A stretch of DNA of 34,130 nt from Aquisalimonas sp. GTDB lineage: Bacteria; Pseudomonadota; Gammaproteobacteria; Nitrococcales; Aquisalimonadaceae. The notes below the pieces were generated by a model. It was not told where the DNA came from. It worked only from the letters and a program-made list of their open reading frames with translations, and ran no database searches. The position numbers and the translations under genes are program-made. This document shows positions 15,251 to 22,641 of the stretch, in pieces; the first letter of the stretch is position 1, and each line of letters begins with the position of its first letter. Where the stretch lies: positions 1 through 34,130 of the forward strand of contig NZ_SKOG01000271.1 of NCBI RefSeq assembly GCF_007120195.1, written 5' to 3'.

Positions 15251-16792
15251 TCAGGATGTCGCCGGCGCGCGGTCTTTCGGCGCCAGCGGACGCAGTCGGG
15301 CGAAGCGATAGACCTGCGCCGCAACGATCACTGCGCAGCCAAGCACCGCCATGACGGCGCCTTCGGGGCGATCGACCGCCGGCCAGCGCCACACCTGCCA
15401 CCCCGCCACGGCGACCCATGCCGTCCCCGCGAGCGTCCACAGCACCGTCTGCACCAGCAGGAATCGCGGCGAGAGCGCCCAGGCGTCGTACCAATCCCGA
15501 TACACCGTTGTTTGGCTGCGGCGTGCTGAAAGGTCAACGATCATTCCAAGCTGGTGCTGCTGCCGGGTGAGCCAGAGCACGACACCGGCGAGCGTCACGC
15601 CCAGAAGAAGCGGGAACCGCTTGGCAATGGCGTCGAGTCCGAAGGTCATTACGCCGACGGCCTCGCTGAACGATGCCATCCGATCCTTCTGCTGCTCGAA
15701 ATCCGCAGCGAGGCGCTCGGCCTCTTCTGTCAACGCGCTTATCAAGGCTTCCTGCCGAGAAATCAGCGCATCTGCCTGACGCGTGACGGCATGAACCGCG
15801 TTGACGATAAGATCGGCGGCCATCCTCTCGGAGAGAGCCGCCACACTTTCGTGGCCAAATTCGTCCTTTATCGCCTCCGAAGCCCACCAGAACGGATCGT
15901 CCGGCGGTTCCAGCGTCCAGTCGGAAATCCGGGCATCGATCCGGTCGAGGTCGCGGGCAAGCGCGGACAACTCCTCCTGCGCTTCTGGAAGCTGGCCTGT
16001 CAGATTGTCGATACTTGCGGTCAGCGCCGTGATACGGCGAGCGGCCTCCGGACGTACCTGGTGAGTCCAATAGGCGCCGAAATCGTCGAAGCGCGGCGCC
16101 ACGATATAGCGCTCGATCAAGGGGCGAAGCTCATCGCGCAGCGTTTCGATCGGCATATCGCGGCTGATATGGGATGGCAATTCTTCGGGCGGTACACCGT
16201 GGGTAGGCCAGCACTCCGAGGTGTCCGGCAGTACCTGCATCTGGAGTTGCTGCTGTTGCATCTGCATGGGCTGCTGCTGCCACTGCGGTTGTTGCTGCGG
16301 GGCTTGCTGGGTGCCCTGGAGCCTCTGTCGCTGTGGCGTCTCGAATTCCTGACCTGGCATCTGGACCTCGGGAGCCTGCGGAATGGCGTGCTGCACCCCG
16401 GGTTGCACCGGGACCGGATCGGCGGAGAGGATCCGGTCGGAGGTTGCGGAGAAATGGGCATCGAGCGTCGCATCGAGCTGACGGAAATCGCACTTCTTCC
16501 CCTCGACAAGCCATCGCATCTGCGCTGCCGGCTCGTCGGCAGCGATGCGCTTCAAATCCTCCAGGCCGGTGCGAACCTCCACGAGCGCGGACTTGGCGTC
16601 CTGCAGGCGTTCAAGCTCGGCCTCGGCGACCGCCTGGTTGCCCATGACGCGCAGGAACGGACCGATCGTCATGAGGTGGAGAAGGAAAAGGCCGAGGACA
16701 ATCACCACCGACCACCGCGCCGCGCTGTCGTACTGCTCGCGGGCCTTCGTGAAGAGGGATGACAGAACATCATCGTTGTCGGACACAGGCAT
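15251..16792 (-). CDS. Large membrane-anchored protein with a glutamine-rich linker and coiled coil, unknown function
   Basis: A 513-residue protein that I do not recognise. An N-terminal membrane helix lies at about residues 27-48 (WSVVIVLGLFLLHLMTIGPF), then a predicted coiled coil (ELERLQDAKSALVEVRTGLE). A long linker at about 125-190 is rich in Gln, Met and Pro (QQPMQMQQQQLQMQV). A helical domain with LSALARDLDRIDARISDWTL and an alanine-rich coiled coil (ALISRQEALISALTEEAERL) follows. Three more helices lie near residues 390-410, 445-470 and 480-500, with an RDWYDAWALSPRFLLVQ segment between. The layout suggests a large periplasmic domain held between TM1 and TM2. The start at 16792 is the first ATG in frame. 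It is flanked by IS91 pieces on both sides. Confidence 0.72.
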   Translation of the reverse strand: MPVSDNDDVLSSLFTKAREQYDSAARWSVVIVLGLFLLHLMTIGPFLRVMGNQAVAEAELERLQDAKSALVEVRTGLEDLKRIAADEPAAQMRWLVEGKKCDFRQLDATLDAHFSATSDRILSADPVPVQPGVQHAIPQAPEVQMPGQEFETPQRQRLQGTQQAPQQQPQWQQQPMQMQQQQLQMQVLPDTSECWPTHGVPPEELPSHISRDMPIETLRDELRPLIERYIVAPRFDDFGAYWTHQVRPEAARRITALTASIDNLTGQLPEAQEELSALARDLDRIDARISDWTLEPPDDPFWWASEAIKDEFGHESVAALSERMAADLIVNAVHAVTRQADALISRQEALISALTEEAERLAADFEQQKDRMASFSEAVGVMTFGLDAIAKRFPLLLGVTLAGVVLWLTRQQHQLGMIVDLSARRSQTTVYRDWYDAWALSPRFLLVQTVLWTLAGTAWVAVAGWQVWRWPAVDRPEGAVMAVLGCAVIVAAQVYRFARLRPLAPKDRAPATS

Positions 16793-17164
16793 GGCAGAAT
16801 GTCCAAGAGTGCCAACTCGGCCGAAGGCGAAGGCAGCCGCCGGCTGCGCGCCATTCAGCTCGACCCATCGAGCGGCTCACCCTGACCGTCCGGGAAGCTC
16901 CCGGAGATCACAGCAGGGCTGCAAGAGACGGTACTCTTATTGCAATCGTCTGAGCGCTGTTGCCGAGCGCCAGACTTCTCTCCTTCAGCATGGCCTGGCT
17001 GCTATTCGCCGCTGAGGCGAGCTCCACCGTGGTTATCAGCTTGTGAAAGGCCTCGCGGCCGGGGGTGCCGGGCAGGATAGCTTCGAGTTCCGCTCCGCTC
17101 AGAACTATAAGCAGTATAAACCCCTTTTTTGAAGGCTCGCGCGCTCTCATCACCGGCGCCGGTG
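16793..17164. other. Spacer, no confident gene
   Basis: A minus-strand frame at 16908-17153 (81 codons, containing SGAELEAILPGTPGREAFHK) looks somewhat protein-like but has no good ribosome-binding site and no family I know. It may be a remnant. Nothing else is visible. Confidence 0.3.
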
Positions 17165-17278
17165 TGCCGGTGGGTGTTGTCGCTGCCGAAGCGCTTGCGT
17201 GGGGACTTGCACCACCACCCGGGCGCGCTCGACACGGCGCTACGCATCCTGCTCGACGCGATAGAGCGCTCCCTGCGC
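17165..17278 (+). pseudogene. Internal fragment of an IS91-family transposase
   Basis: CRWVLSLPKRLRGDLHHHPG then ALDTALRILLDAIERSLR corresponds to the conserved Q-W-V-L-S-x-P-K-R-L-R segment found after the zinc-binding domain of IS91 transposases, followed by the helix preceding the HUH motif. The HUH motif and the tyrosines are absent. The same open frame runs straight on into a HicB fragment at about 17288, so the junction lies between them. Confidence 0.65.
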
Positions 17279-17287
17279 GCAGACTGT

Positions 17288-17479
17288 GATGGTACCGGCG
17301 CGTTCGCTGGGGCCGGTGACGAGGCGCTTGCCAACGCCAGGGAGGCCATCGAGGCGCATCTGGGGAGCCTGGCAGGGCATGGAGAGCCGATCCCGCAGGG
17401 CTCGGAGGTCACCGCGTATCTGCGCAATGCCGATTACGCGGGGTGGGTGTGGGCAGCGGTCGAGGAGCATGGCCACGTC
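17288..17479 (+). pseudogene. HicB-type antitoxin fragment, fused in frame to the IS91 piece
   Basis: The frame reads DGTGAFAGAGDEALANAREA, IEAHLGSLAGHGEPIPQGSE and VTAYLRNADYAGWVWAAVEE. The D-E-A-L-A-N-A-R-E-A-I-x-x-H-L-x-x-L-x-x-x-G-E-P-I-P core is the signature of HicB antitoxins. The first strands of the HicB fold, its start codon and the C-terminal DNA-binding helix are missing, and no HicA toxin lies nearby. It continues out to 17569 with unrelated residues. The in-frame join to transposase sequence upstream is probably accidental. Confidence 0.7.
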
Positions 17480-17541
17480 CATGTGCTAGTCCAAATGCGG
17501 ATAGGTCGCGCTGTCGCGACAACAAATAAGGATCGGCAATG

Positions 17542-17961
17542 TTATTCATCCCAATTCGGGTATTGTTGAGGCTTCTTGCCAACTTCGTTTTTAAGTCGTG
17601 GGTATTTTATACCGGGTTCTGGTGGATGAGGCTTTTTCCTGCTTAAAGATACTTGAAATATCCAGCCATCACCATAGTCAAACATATAGAAAAATTTCTT
17701 GTGCTTACCCAGTGGAAAAATACTTTCTATTGTTTTCGTATATACTTCGCCATTGTCATCATCAAACCGGGTACGTTGACGACTTCTCTCCGTTCTTGAC
17801 ACGTAAAATTCATACAAATGATCATCATCGAAGTCAACAGCGTTCTGGATTGCTTGGTGCAGTTCGTCGAGAAAAGAAGAAGAGTCAATCTCCAAGATTC
17901 CATCCCATTCATCCTCCTTAAATCGACCATATATGAGTTCTATTTTTAAATCATAAATCAT
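17542..17961 (-). CDS. Plasmid pRiA4b ORF-3-like (PRiA4_ORF3) family protein
   Basis: A 139-residue acidic protein. It begins MIYDLKIELIYGRFKEDEWD, carries LDELHQAIQNAVDFDDDHLY and EFYVS, then KKFFYMFDYGDGWIFQVSLS, and ends PQQYPNWDE. These are the D-x-x-H-L-y-e-F and F-x-Y-x-Y-D-x-G-D-x-W motifs of the PRiA4_ORF3 domain, found on plasmids and mobile elements and of unknown function. AGGA lies about seven bases before the ATG at 17961. The frame is open a further 212 codons upstream, but that stretch is antisense to an AbiEi fragment. The gene is far more AT-rich than anything around it, a clear sign of recent transfer. It may be intact. Confidence 0.82.
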   Translation of the reverse strand: MIYDLKIELIYGRFKEDEWDGILEIDSSSFLDELHQAIQNAVDFDDDHLYEFYVSRTERSRQRTRFDDDNGEVYTKTIESIFPLGKHKKFFYMFDYGDGWIFQVSLSRKKPHPPEPGIKYPRLKNEVGKKPQQYPNWDE

Positions 17962-18015
17962 TTCAATTCCTGTATTTTTCGCGTTTAATAGTGACGAAAC
18001 TGGTAAAAGGCGTGA

Positions 18016-18420
18016 TATCCTGACGGACGCAAGCGCTTTCGGTCCTCGACCGGGATTATACTCCGCGTGCACCCTTGGGGGCAGTGGCAATGGCCGTTGC
18101 TGATCTGCGCACCGGAACGCGCATTGCTTGAGCTCCTGGGCGAACTTCCGAAGGAGGACAGCTTTCACGACGTTGACCTCCTGGTCGAAGGACGGGTCGA
18201 TCTCAGCCCGCGCCGCATGCAGCGCCTGCTTGAACAGGCCCATAGCATCAAGGTCAAACGCTTGTTCCTTTTCTTTGCCGAACGTCCCTCCCATCGCCGG
18301 CTTGCGCACGTCGCGGAGGACCGGATCGATCTTGACAAGGGCAAGCGCATGCTGGTCATAGGGGGCAAGCTCGATCCAAAGTATCAGATCACTGTCCCTG
18401 CAGCAATTCCCGGCGATTAA
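18016..18420 (+). pseudogene. C-terminal part of a type IV AbiEi-family antitoxin
   Basis: The reading frame shows GQWQWPLLICAPERALLELL then GELPKEDSFHDVDLLVEGRV, DLSPRRMQRLLEQAHSIKVK, RLFLFFAERPSHRRLAHVAE and KGKRMLVIGGKLDPKYQITV. The S/C-x-P-E-R-A-L-L-E-L-L start, the K-R-L-F-x-F-F and the C-terminal G-K-R-x-L-V-x-G-G-x-L-D-P-x-Y-Q-I-T-V-P are typical of the AbiEi C-terminal antitoxin domain in the longer (about 250-280 residue) form. The N-terminal winged-helix domain and start are missing, replaced by sequence entering from the PRiA4_ORF3 side. The cognate AbiEii nucleotidyltransferase toxin, which should follow, is absent. The C-terminal end looks complete. Confidence 0.8.
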
Positions 18421-18517
18421 CAGGAGGCTTGCAGGATCAACAGCTTGCGGTAAGTTTGCGCGATAGCTTCTCGCAACATAAGCTAGGCCACTGAATCCCC
18501 TCAGTGGAGTGCTGCGC

Positions 18518-18721
18518 ATGGCCGCCCCTTTACCGAAACTGCGCCAAGATCTCTCCATGCCGGGGCTCGTGGCATGCGTGCGCAGGTGCTTCGCCAAGCT
18601 CGAGGATCCGCGCCGGCGTCAAAGGGGCAACGCCGGATTGCCAGAATGGGACGGTTCGGCCACCCGAGGGGCCGGAGCGACGCATGTGATCGAGACCAAC
18701 AGGAGCCGGGTCATTAGTTAG
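18518..18721 (+). pseudogene. N-terminal stub of an ISNCY-like transposase
   Basis: From the ATG at 18518 the frame reads MAAPLPKLRQDLSMPGLVAC then VRRCFAKLEDPRRRQRG. This resembles the first 35-40 residues of ISNCY-like transposases (L-x-x-x-x-D-L-S-M-x-G-L-x-x-x-V-R-x-x-F-x-x-I-x-D-P-R). After position about 18625 the resemblance stops and the frame ends at 18721. GGAG is ten bases upstream of the start. It is a truncated insertion-sequence end. Confidence 0.5.
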
Positions 18722-18817
18722 CGAACGCAAGGCGTGGCGGCGCCTGGAACAGCGAGGTTGTCATTGCCCGTCGCAATGGCATCCTTGCACCTTGGCCAAT
18801 AGCGACAGGCAACGGTG

Positions 18818-20089
18818 ATGGCCGGCTTCATCCCCCGTCTTGTCCCCTTTCTTGCTAATGCTCCAACTCGTGCATGGCATGCGATTCGTGCATGTGCCTC
18901 AGGCATTGACTGGCTTGTCCGTGGCCGATGGTGGGGTACGACCTGGGGTTACGTCGTCACCATCCTTTTCGGTCTGCTGATCCCAGTTGCGATTGGGTTC
19001 TTCATCGATCCTCTGAGCCGAGGCGAGCTCTCCGCCTGGTATGCCCTCATCTTTCTCACAGCGCTGTACGTGCTGGTTAACGCGTTACGCAATCGGCGTC
19101 TCTCGGTTGATCATCACAGGGAGGTGAATCGCCTTGTCGAGACAATGAACCGATTCCGGGACGAAGCACTCACCATGCCGGAGGAACGCTTCCTGCACCT
19201 GCAAAACAGCAGCTACCGACAAACCAAATGGGTCGGTGCAACCTATGAGGTATTCCCTTACCTGGATACGAGCGAGCGAGCGGACAGACGCGAGGAGGTG
19301 GCCGAGGATATCCGAAGCGTGCTGGATCGGCTCCTTAACCTCGCGTGGGACTGGGACCGGCAGGGTGCGGCGGCCCCGGAACTCTACCGCGCAAACGTCA
19401 TGCTCGTTCGATGGGCGAACGAGTTCGCCGGCAGCATCGATCTGCAACGCCGCCTGGACCTGGGCCTACGGCATTTCTCCAAGGCAGACCGCAAGGCGTT
19501 CAGTGCAACCGCTGCGGCGTTCCTGGACCTGGCTCTTGACCTGAGCACGAATTCGAAGCGGTTCGGCACCCCCGAGACGGATAAGCTTGAACCTCTTGCC
19601 TTGCCGGTCTTCGATCACGGAACACATGCCCCATTAATCAACATCCTGGGTGCTCCGACCGCAGTCGGCCTGAAACACCACAGCTACGTCGGTGACATCC
19701 AGAACATCGCGCGGGACATTGAGGAACGCAACGGGTTCGATTTAACGAGCCGGCGGCGGCTGGTCGCCTACTATCGGAGCAACCCCAAAGCGCATAGCGT
19801 GCTGGCCCTGCCTTTCGGGGAATACGACGAGGCCGGTGGATATGATCCCATTCTCGGTGTCGTCAACCTCTACGCGAACCGTCCCGACATCATCGGCTCT
19901 GAGCGCCAGGCGCAGCGGTTTGCGTACTTCTGCGAGCCGTTGCTCGCAGAGGTCGGGACGTTGGTGCGTGCATACCTGTGGGCAGAGCTAGCACAATACA
20001 AACGCGACGGAGCAGCGGCGCTTCGGCAGTCATCCAAACACGCCCACCCCCTTGATCACGACACTGCGGGCCCACATACTGATCATTGA
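18818..20089 (+). CDS. Two-TM membrane protein with a GAF-like C-terminal domain, unknown function
   Basis: A 423-residue protein that I do not recognise as a named family. After a basic N-terminus there are two membrane helices, at about residues 44-64 (YVVTILFGLLIPVAIGFF) and 72-92 (WYALIFLTALYVLVNAL). A helical linker with DHHREVNRLVETMNRFRDEA follows. A large helical middle region comes next (RSVLDRLLNLAWDWDRQG, YRANVMLVRWANEFAG). The last 150 residues look like a GAF-type sensor: LVAYYRSNPKAHSVLALPFG, then PILGVVNLYANRPDII and FAYFCEPLLAEVGTLVRAYL. It sits 15 bases before a 60-residue gene, so both form a unit. The ATG at 18818 is preceded by a GTG and only a weak site. Membrane plus GAF suggests sensing, which is inference. 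Confidence 0.72.
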   Translation: MAGFIPRLVPFLANAPTRAWHAIRACASGIDWLVRGRWWGTTWGYVVTILFGLLIPVAIGFFIDPLSRGELSAWYALIFLTALYVLVNALRNRRLSVDHHREVNRLVETMNRFRDEALTMPEERFLHLQNSSYRQTKWVGATYEVFPYLDTSERADRREEVAEDIRSVLDRLLNLAWDWDRQGAAAPELYRANVMLVRWANEFAGSIDLQRRLDLGLRHFSKADRKAFSATAAAFLDLALDLSTNSKRFGTPETDKLEPLALPVFDHGTHAPLINILGAPTAVGLKHHSYVGDIQNIARDIEERNGFDLTSRRRLVAYYRSNPKAHSVLALPFGEYDEAGGYDPILGVVNLYANRPDIIGSERQAQRFAYFCEPLLAEVGTLVRAYLWAELAQYKRDGAAALRQSSKHAHPLDHDTAGPHTDH

Positions 20090-20104
20090 ATCGCGGAGGT
20101 AGTC

Positions 20105-20287
20105 ATGGTCTGGAACACATCTAACAACCCGCATGTCCGCTCGGACGAGGCGCAAGGGCTTGCGCGGTCCAAGGAAAAGCTCGACATGACGGCTGCCGAA
20201 CGCTCTGCTGAGCTCGAGAAAGGCCGCGACTACGCGCGCAGGTACGTGAACCGGGTGCGCAAGCTTCTGCGCGCCTCCACGGCCTAA
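20105..20287 (+). CDS. Small basic protein of unknown function
   Basis: A 60-residue protein following the 2-TM/GAF gene by 15 bases, with a strong GGAGG site five bases before its ATG. The sequence starts MVWNTSNNPHVRSDEAQGL and continues as one long charged helix (TAAERSAELEKGRDYARRYV, NRVRKLLRAS). No membrane segment, no cysteine. The translation signals and tight spacing make it a real gene. Its partnership with the upstream membrane protein is inferred from layout only. Confidence 0.65.
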   Translation: MVWNTSNNPHVRSDEAQGLARSKEKLDMTAAERSAELEKGRDYARRYVNRVRKLLRASTA

Positions 20288-20878
20288 GGGTAAGGTCGAG
20301 GCAGAACTATCCCTCCCATCTGTTGTCACGCAGATTAAATAGTTGGACAGCCCGCTGAAGTTCTCGGTCACACGCCCCGGTGAAACGTTTGGAAAGGGGG
20401 AGGAATGTGGGTGGGAAAGTCCGAAAGGACGAGCTGGAAGCCTTTCGGGAGCTCGCGGCGGTGATGCTGTCGTATGACGGAGCGACCCTTGCAGGAGCCA
20501 TGGCCAGGCCTCTCCCTGATGGGGGATTGAGCGGGGCTGCGGGCTCTTAGAGCTGACAATCCTTCCTGAAAGGTTAGTAAGCGCGAATGCGTGATCCCGG
20601 GCCGCTTGGGCGGTGGCGGCCGGGTACCGGTATCGCGGCGGAAGTCGCGCCTTAGGTGCCGCGGTGGTGGCCGCACAAGAGCCGGGGCGGGCAGCGATGG
20701 CCGTTGCCAATGACCATCGCGATGGGCGCGGCCGAGCTGAACGGCCCGGCCGAGAGCTGGTATCGTTCGCTGTGGCATAAGGAGGCGCCGTTTCAACGCG
20801 AACGGATCATGCTGCGTTTCGTCGAAACGCTCGAGCAAACACCGCCGGTGCTCGTCGCCTACCAGGTCAGCATTGTAA
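20288..20878. other. Degraded stretch with two protein-like segments
   Basis: On the plus strand a frame near 20398-20551 reads KVRKDELEAFRELAAVMLSY, and one near 20725-20875 reads GPAESWYRSLWHKEAPFQRE then RIMLRFVETLEQTPPVLVAY. Both have balanced composition unlike chance frames, yet neither has a sound start or an ending that fits a gene, and I recognise neither. The second runs into the HlyD fragment at 20882. I read the stretch as remnants of at least two genes. Confidence 0.35.
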
Positions 20879-20881
20879 TGG

Positions 20882-21186
20882 TTGCTAGCGGAGGTCGACC
20901 AGCTGGTTGCCGAGCGTTCGGTGGAGCAGCGACGGGTCGAGCTCGATCGCAAGAACGTCGCCCGCGAGGAGGAGCTCCTGGCGCTGCTGGAGCGCGAGGT
21001 CGACCGCCTGGAGGACCTCTCGCGCGACCGGTTTGCGACCCCGGCGGAGCTGAAGCGCGCCCAGCGCGAGCGCACCCGGCAGCGCCAGGCGTTGGCCGAG
21101 CAGCGCCTTACGCGGGGCGCATCGCCGAGTTGATGGCGGCGCCTGGCGACGGTGTGGCGCCCGGCGAGCCGTTGCCGCGCCGCTGA
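20882..21186 (+). pseudogene. HlyD-family periplasmic adaptor remnant with a frameshift
   Basis: The first part is a coiled-coil hairpin: LLAEVDQLVAERSVEQRRVE, LDRKNVAREEELLALLEREV then DRLEDLSRDRFATPAELKRA. The R-x-x-A-T-x-A-E-L-x-R-A turn is typical for efflux adaptor proteins. Around 21110-21120 the frame shifts and continues GRIAELMAAPGDGVAPGEPL before a stop, which is the second half of the lipoyl/barrel-sandwich domain. The N-terminal anchor, the first lipoyl half and the beta-barrel are all missing. This is an internal remnant of a membrane fusion protein. Confidence 0.6.
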
Positions 21187-21207
21187 CGGCACAGCCCAAA
21201 CGACGTC

Positions 21208-21339
21208 ATGGACGCTCGCGGCATCAAGGAAACCGTGGAGCGCCTGCGCGAACTCCAGGGCGAGCACGGCGAACGGTTCGTGCCGGCACCCGCCCTGGAG
21301 CGCATGGCGTCCAACGGCGAGGCGTTCCACACGGACTGA
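21208..21339 (+). pseudogene. C-terminal tail of a 3-hydroxyacyl-CoA dehydrogenase-like protein
   Basis: A 43-codon frame reads GIKETVERLRELQGEHGERF then VPAPALERMASNGEAFH before TGA. The pattern L-x-x-x-H-G-x-R-F-x-P-A-P-x-L-x-x-M-A-x-x-G-x-x-F-H is how FadB/FadJ-type 3-hydroxyacyl-CoA dehydrogenase chains end. An ATG opens the frame, but there is no ribosome-binding site and the rest of the protein is absent. It follows the HlyD debris by 21 bases. Confidence 0.5.
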
Positions 21340-21434
21340 ACGTCGACCCGCCTACTCACCGTAGGAGCGGCGCAAGCCGCGACCATTGCAGAGCATTGGC
21401 GCGGACTCGTCAGGTGCCTTTGATCCAGGGGCCG

Positions 21435-21890
21435 CTAATCCTGAAAAGTACTGTCACTCATCACCCGCTCGTCATCCAGGCGGCGCGGATCCCCCAAGCA
21501 GACGGTGGCGCGGACATCCAGGACCTCTGCCAGCCGCTGGCCACGCAGGGTATCCAGCACCCGCACCGGATGCCCCACGCCGGTGGGCTCGATCAGCGAT
21601 CGGTCCGGTTGCGCTTCGCGCAGCAGCCGCGTCAGGGTGACCTGCAGGGGTGCCCCCACGGTGCAGCACAGGCACCCCCAGGCAGTTCCCGAATCACGGG
21701 CTCACCGCGTTCAGGTGCCACGGCCGCGGCGTCCACGCCGATCTGGCTGGCCGAACTCATTGACCAGCACGGCCCAGCGCTTGTTCGCCGGCGCCCCATT
21801 CAGCAATGCGCGAACCGCCGTGGTCTTGCCCACCCCGAGGAAGCCGCTGATCAGGTTGGTCGGAACGTCAGTGATGCGTTGGCGCGACAT
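21435..21890 (-). pseudogene. CobW/COG0523 (ZigA-like) GTPase, frameshifted and truncated
   Basis: From the ATG at 21890 the protein starts MSRQRITDVPTNLISGFLGV with Walker A GFLGVGKTT, and goes to WAVLVNEFGQ. Here a CCAG tandem duplication (GGCCAGCCAG) adds four bases and shifts the frame. The shifted frame continues IGVDAAAVAPERGEPVIREL to PGG, where one missing base restores the first frame at CLCCTVGAPLQVTL, the CxCC metal motif. It then continues SLIEPTGVGHPVRVLDTLRG and stops after ERVMSDSTFQD. The rest, about half of the protein, is gone. COG0523 proteins are metal chaperones, often Zur-regulated. The position beside a Zur-type operator says it once belonged to the zinc locus. Confidence 0.85.
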
Positions 21891-21945
21891 GCAATGCATC
21901 CGTCAATCTGGAAGCCCGTGGGGGCTGTGGACAGGGCGATAGGAC

Positions 21946-21958
21946 GTTATACTATAAC
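21946..21958. promoter_or_regulatory. Zur-type operator between cobW remnant and the ABC gene
   Basis: GTTATACTATAAC is a perfect 13-base palindrome (GTTATA-C-TATAAC). It matches the core of gammaproteobacterial Zur boxes (GTTATA-n-TATAAC). It lies 27 bases before the ATPase start and 56 bases before the cobW start, in the divergent gap. It overlaps the likely -10 element, with TGGACA at 21928-21933 as a possible -35. Zinc-dependent repression of both directions is the expected effect. Confidence 0.8.
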
Positions 21959-21984
21959 AAATTGCGACAGGAAGCCGGAGATCA

Positions 21985-22641
21985 ATGCTCGCGCTTGAAG
22001 GGATTACCCATCGCTATCGTGACGGAAGCACTGTCTCCCTGCCCACCTGGCAGGGCGGGAGCGGTGAACACTGGGCCATTATCGGGCCGTCCGGCAGCGG
22101 CAAGAGCACATTCCTGCATATCCTGGCCGGACTGCTGCGGCCGGCCGCCGGCCGGATCGTGGTCGGTGACCAGGAACTCCACCGCATGGGAGAGCGCGCA
22201 CTGGATCGCTTCCGGGGGCGGCATATCGGCCTGGTATTCCAGACCCTGCATCTGGTGGCGGCCCTCACGGTCACCGACAACCTGCGACTGGCCCGCTACT
22301 TCGCGGACCTTCCCCGGGACGACACACGGATACGGACGGTGCTTGGACGTCTGGACATCGACGAGCTTGCAGACCAGTACCCGCATCGACTGAGCCAGGG
22401 CCAGGCTCAGCGCGTGGCCATCGCGCGGGCACTGGTCAACGAACCGCTGGCCATCCTGGCGGCCGAGCCCACCTCGGCCCTGGACGATCGCAATTGCCGA
22501 CAGGTCATGGCCCTACTCACGGAACAGGCCCGGGAGAGCGGTGCCAGCCTGATCGTGGCCACCCACGACGGCCGTGTGCGCGAATACATGGAGCACACAC
22601 TGGAACTCGCTCCCGGCACCTCGGAGGCGCACCATGCGTGA
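21985..22641 (+). CDS. ABC transporter ATP-binding protein of a Zur-linked (PA4064-like) system
   Basis: A 218-residue LolD/MacB-type ATPase. Walker A is GPSGSGKST near residue 36, the Q-loop is in IGLVFQTLHLVAALTV, and the signature LSQGQAQRVAIARALV is near residue 136. The H-switch is ATHD. Walker B reads LAILAAEPTSALDD, with alanine in place of the usual aspartate (a GCC codon where GAC is expected), while the catalytic glutamate is kept. CCGGAG lies five bases before the ATG. Its stop lies inside the permease start, so translation is coupled. With the permease and the DUF3299 lipoprotein it matches the layout of the zinc-repressed PA4064-PA4066 operon. Confidence 0.92.
   Translation: MLALEGITHRYRDGSTVSLPTWQGGSGEHWAIIGPSGSGKSTFLHILAGLLRPAAGRIVVGDQELHRMGERALDRFRGRHIGLVFQTLHLVAALTVTDNLRLARYFADLPRDDTRIRTVLGRLDIDELADQYPHRLSQGQAQRVAIARALVNEPLAILAAEPTSALDDRNCRQVMALLTEQARESGASLIVATHDGRVREYMEHTLELAPGTSEAHHA

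Noticed and set aside
17962-18597. A longer form of the PRiA4_ORF3 protein reaching upstream to 18597
   Set aside because: That part is antisense to the AbiEi fragment, which has a clear family match. The AT-rich gene has its own AGGA site and start at 17961.
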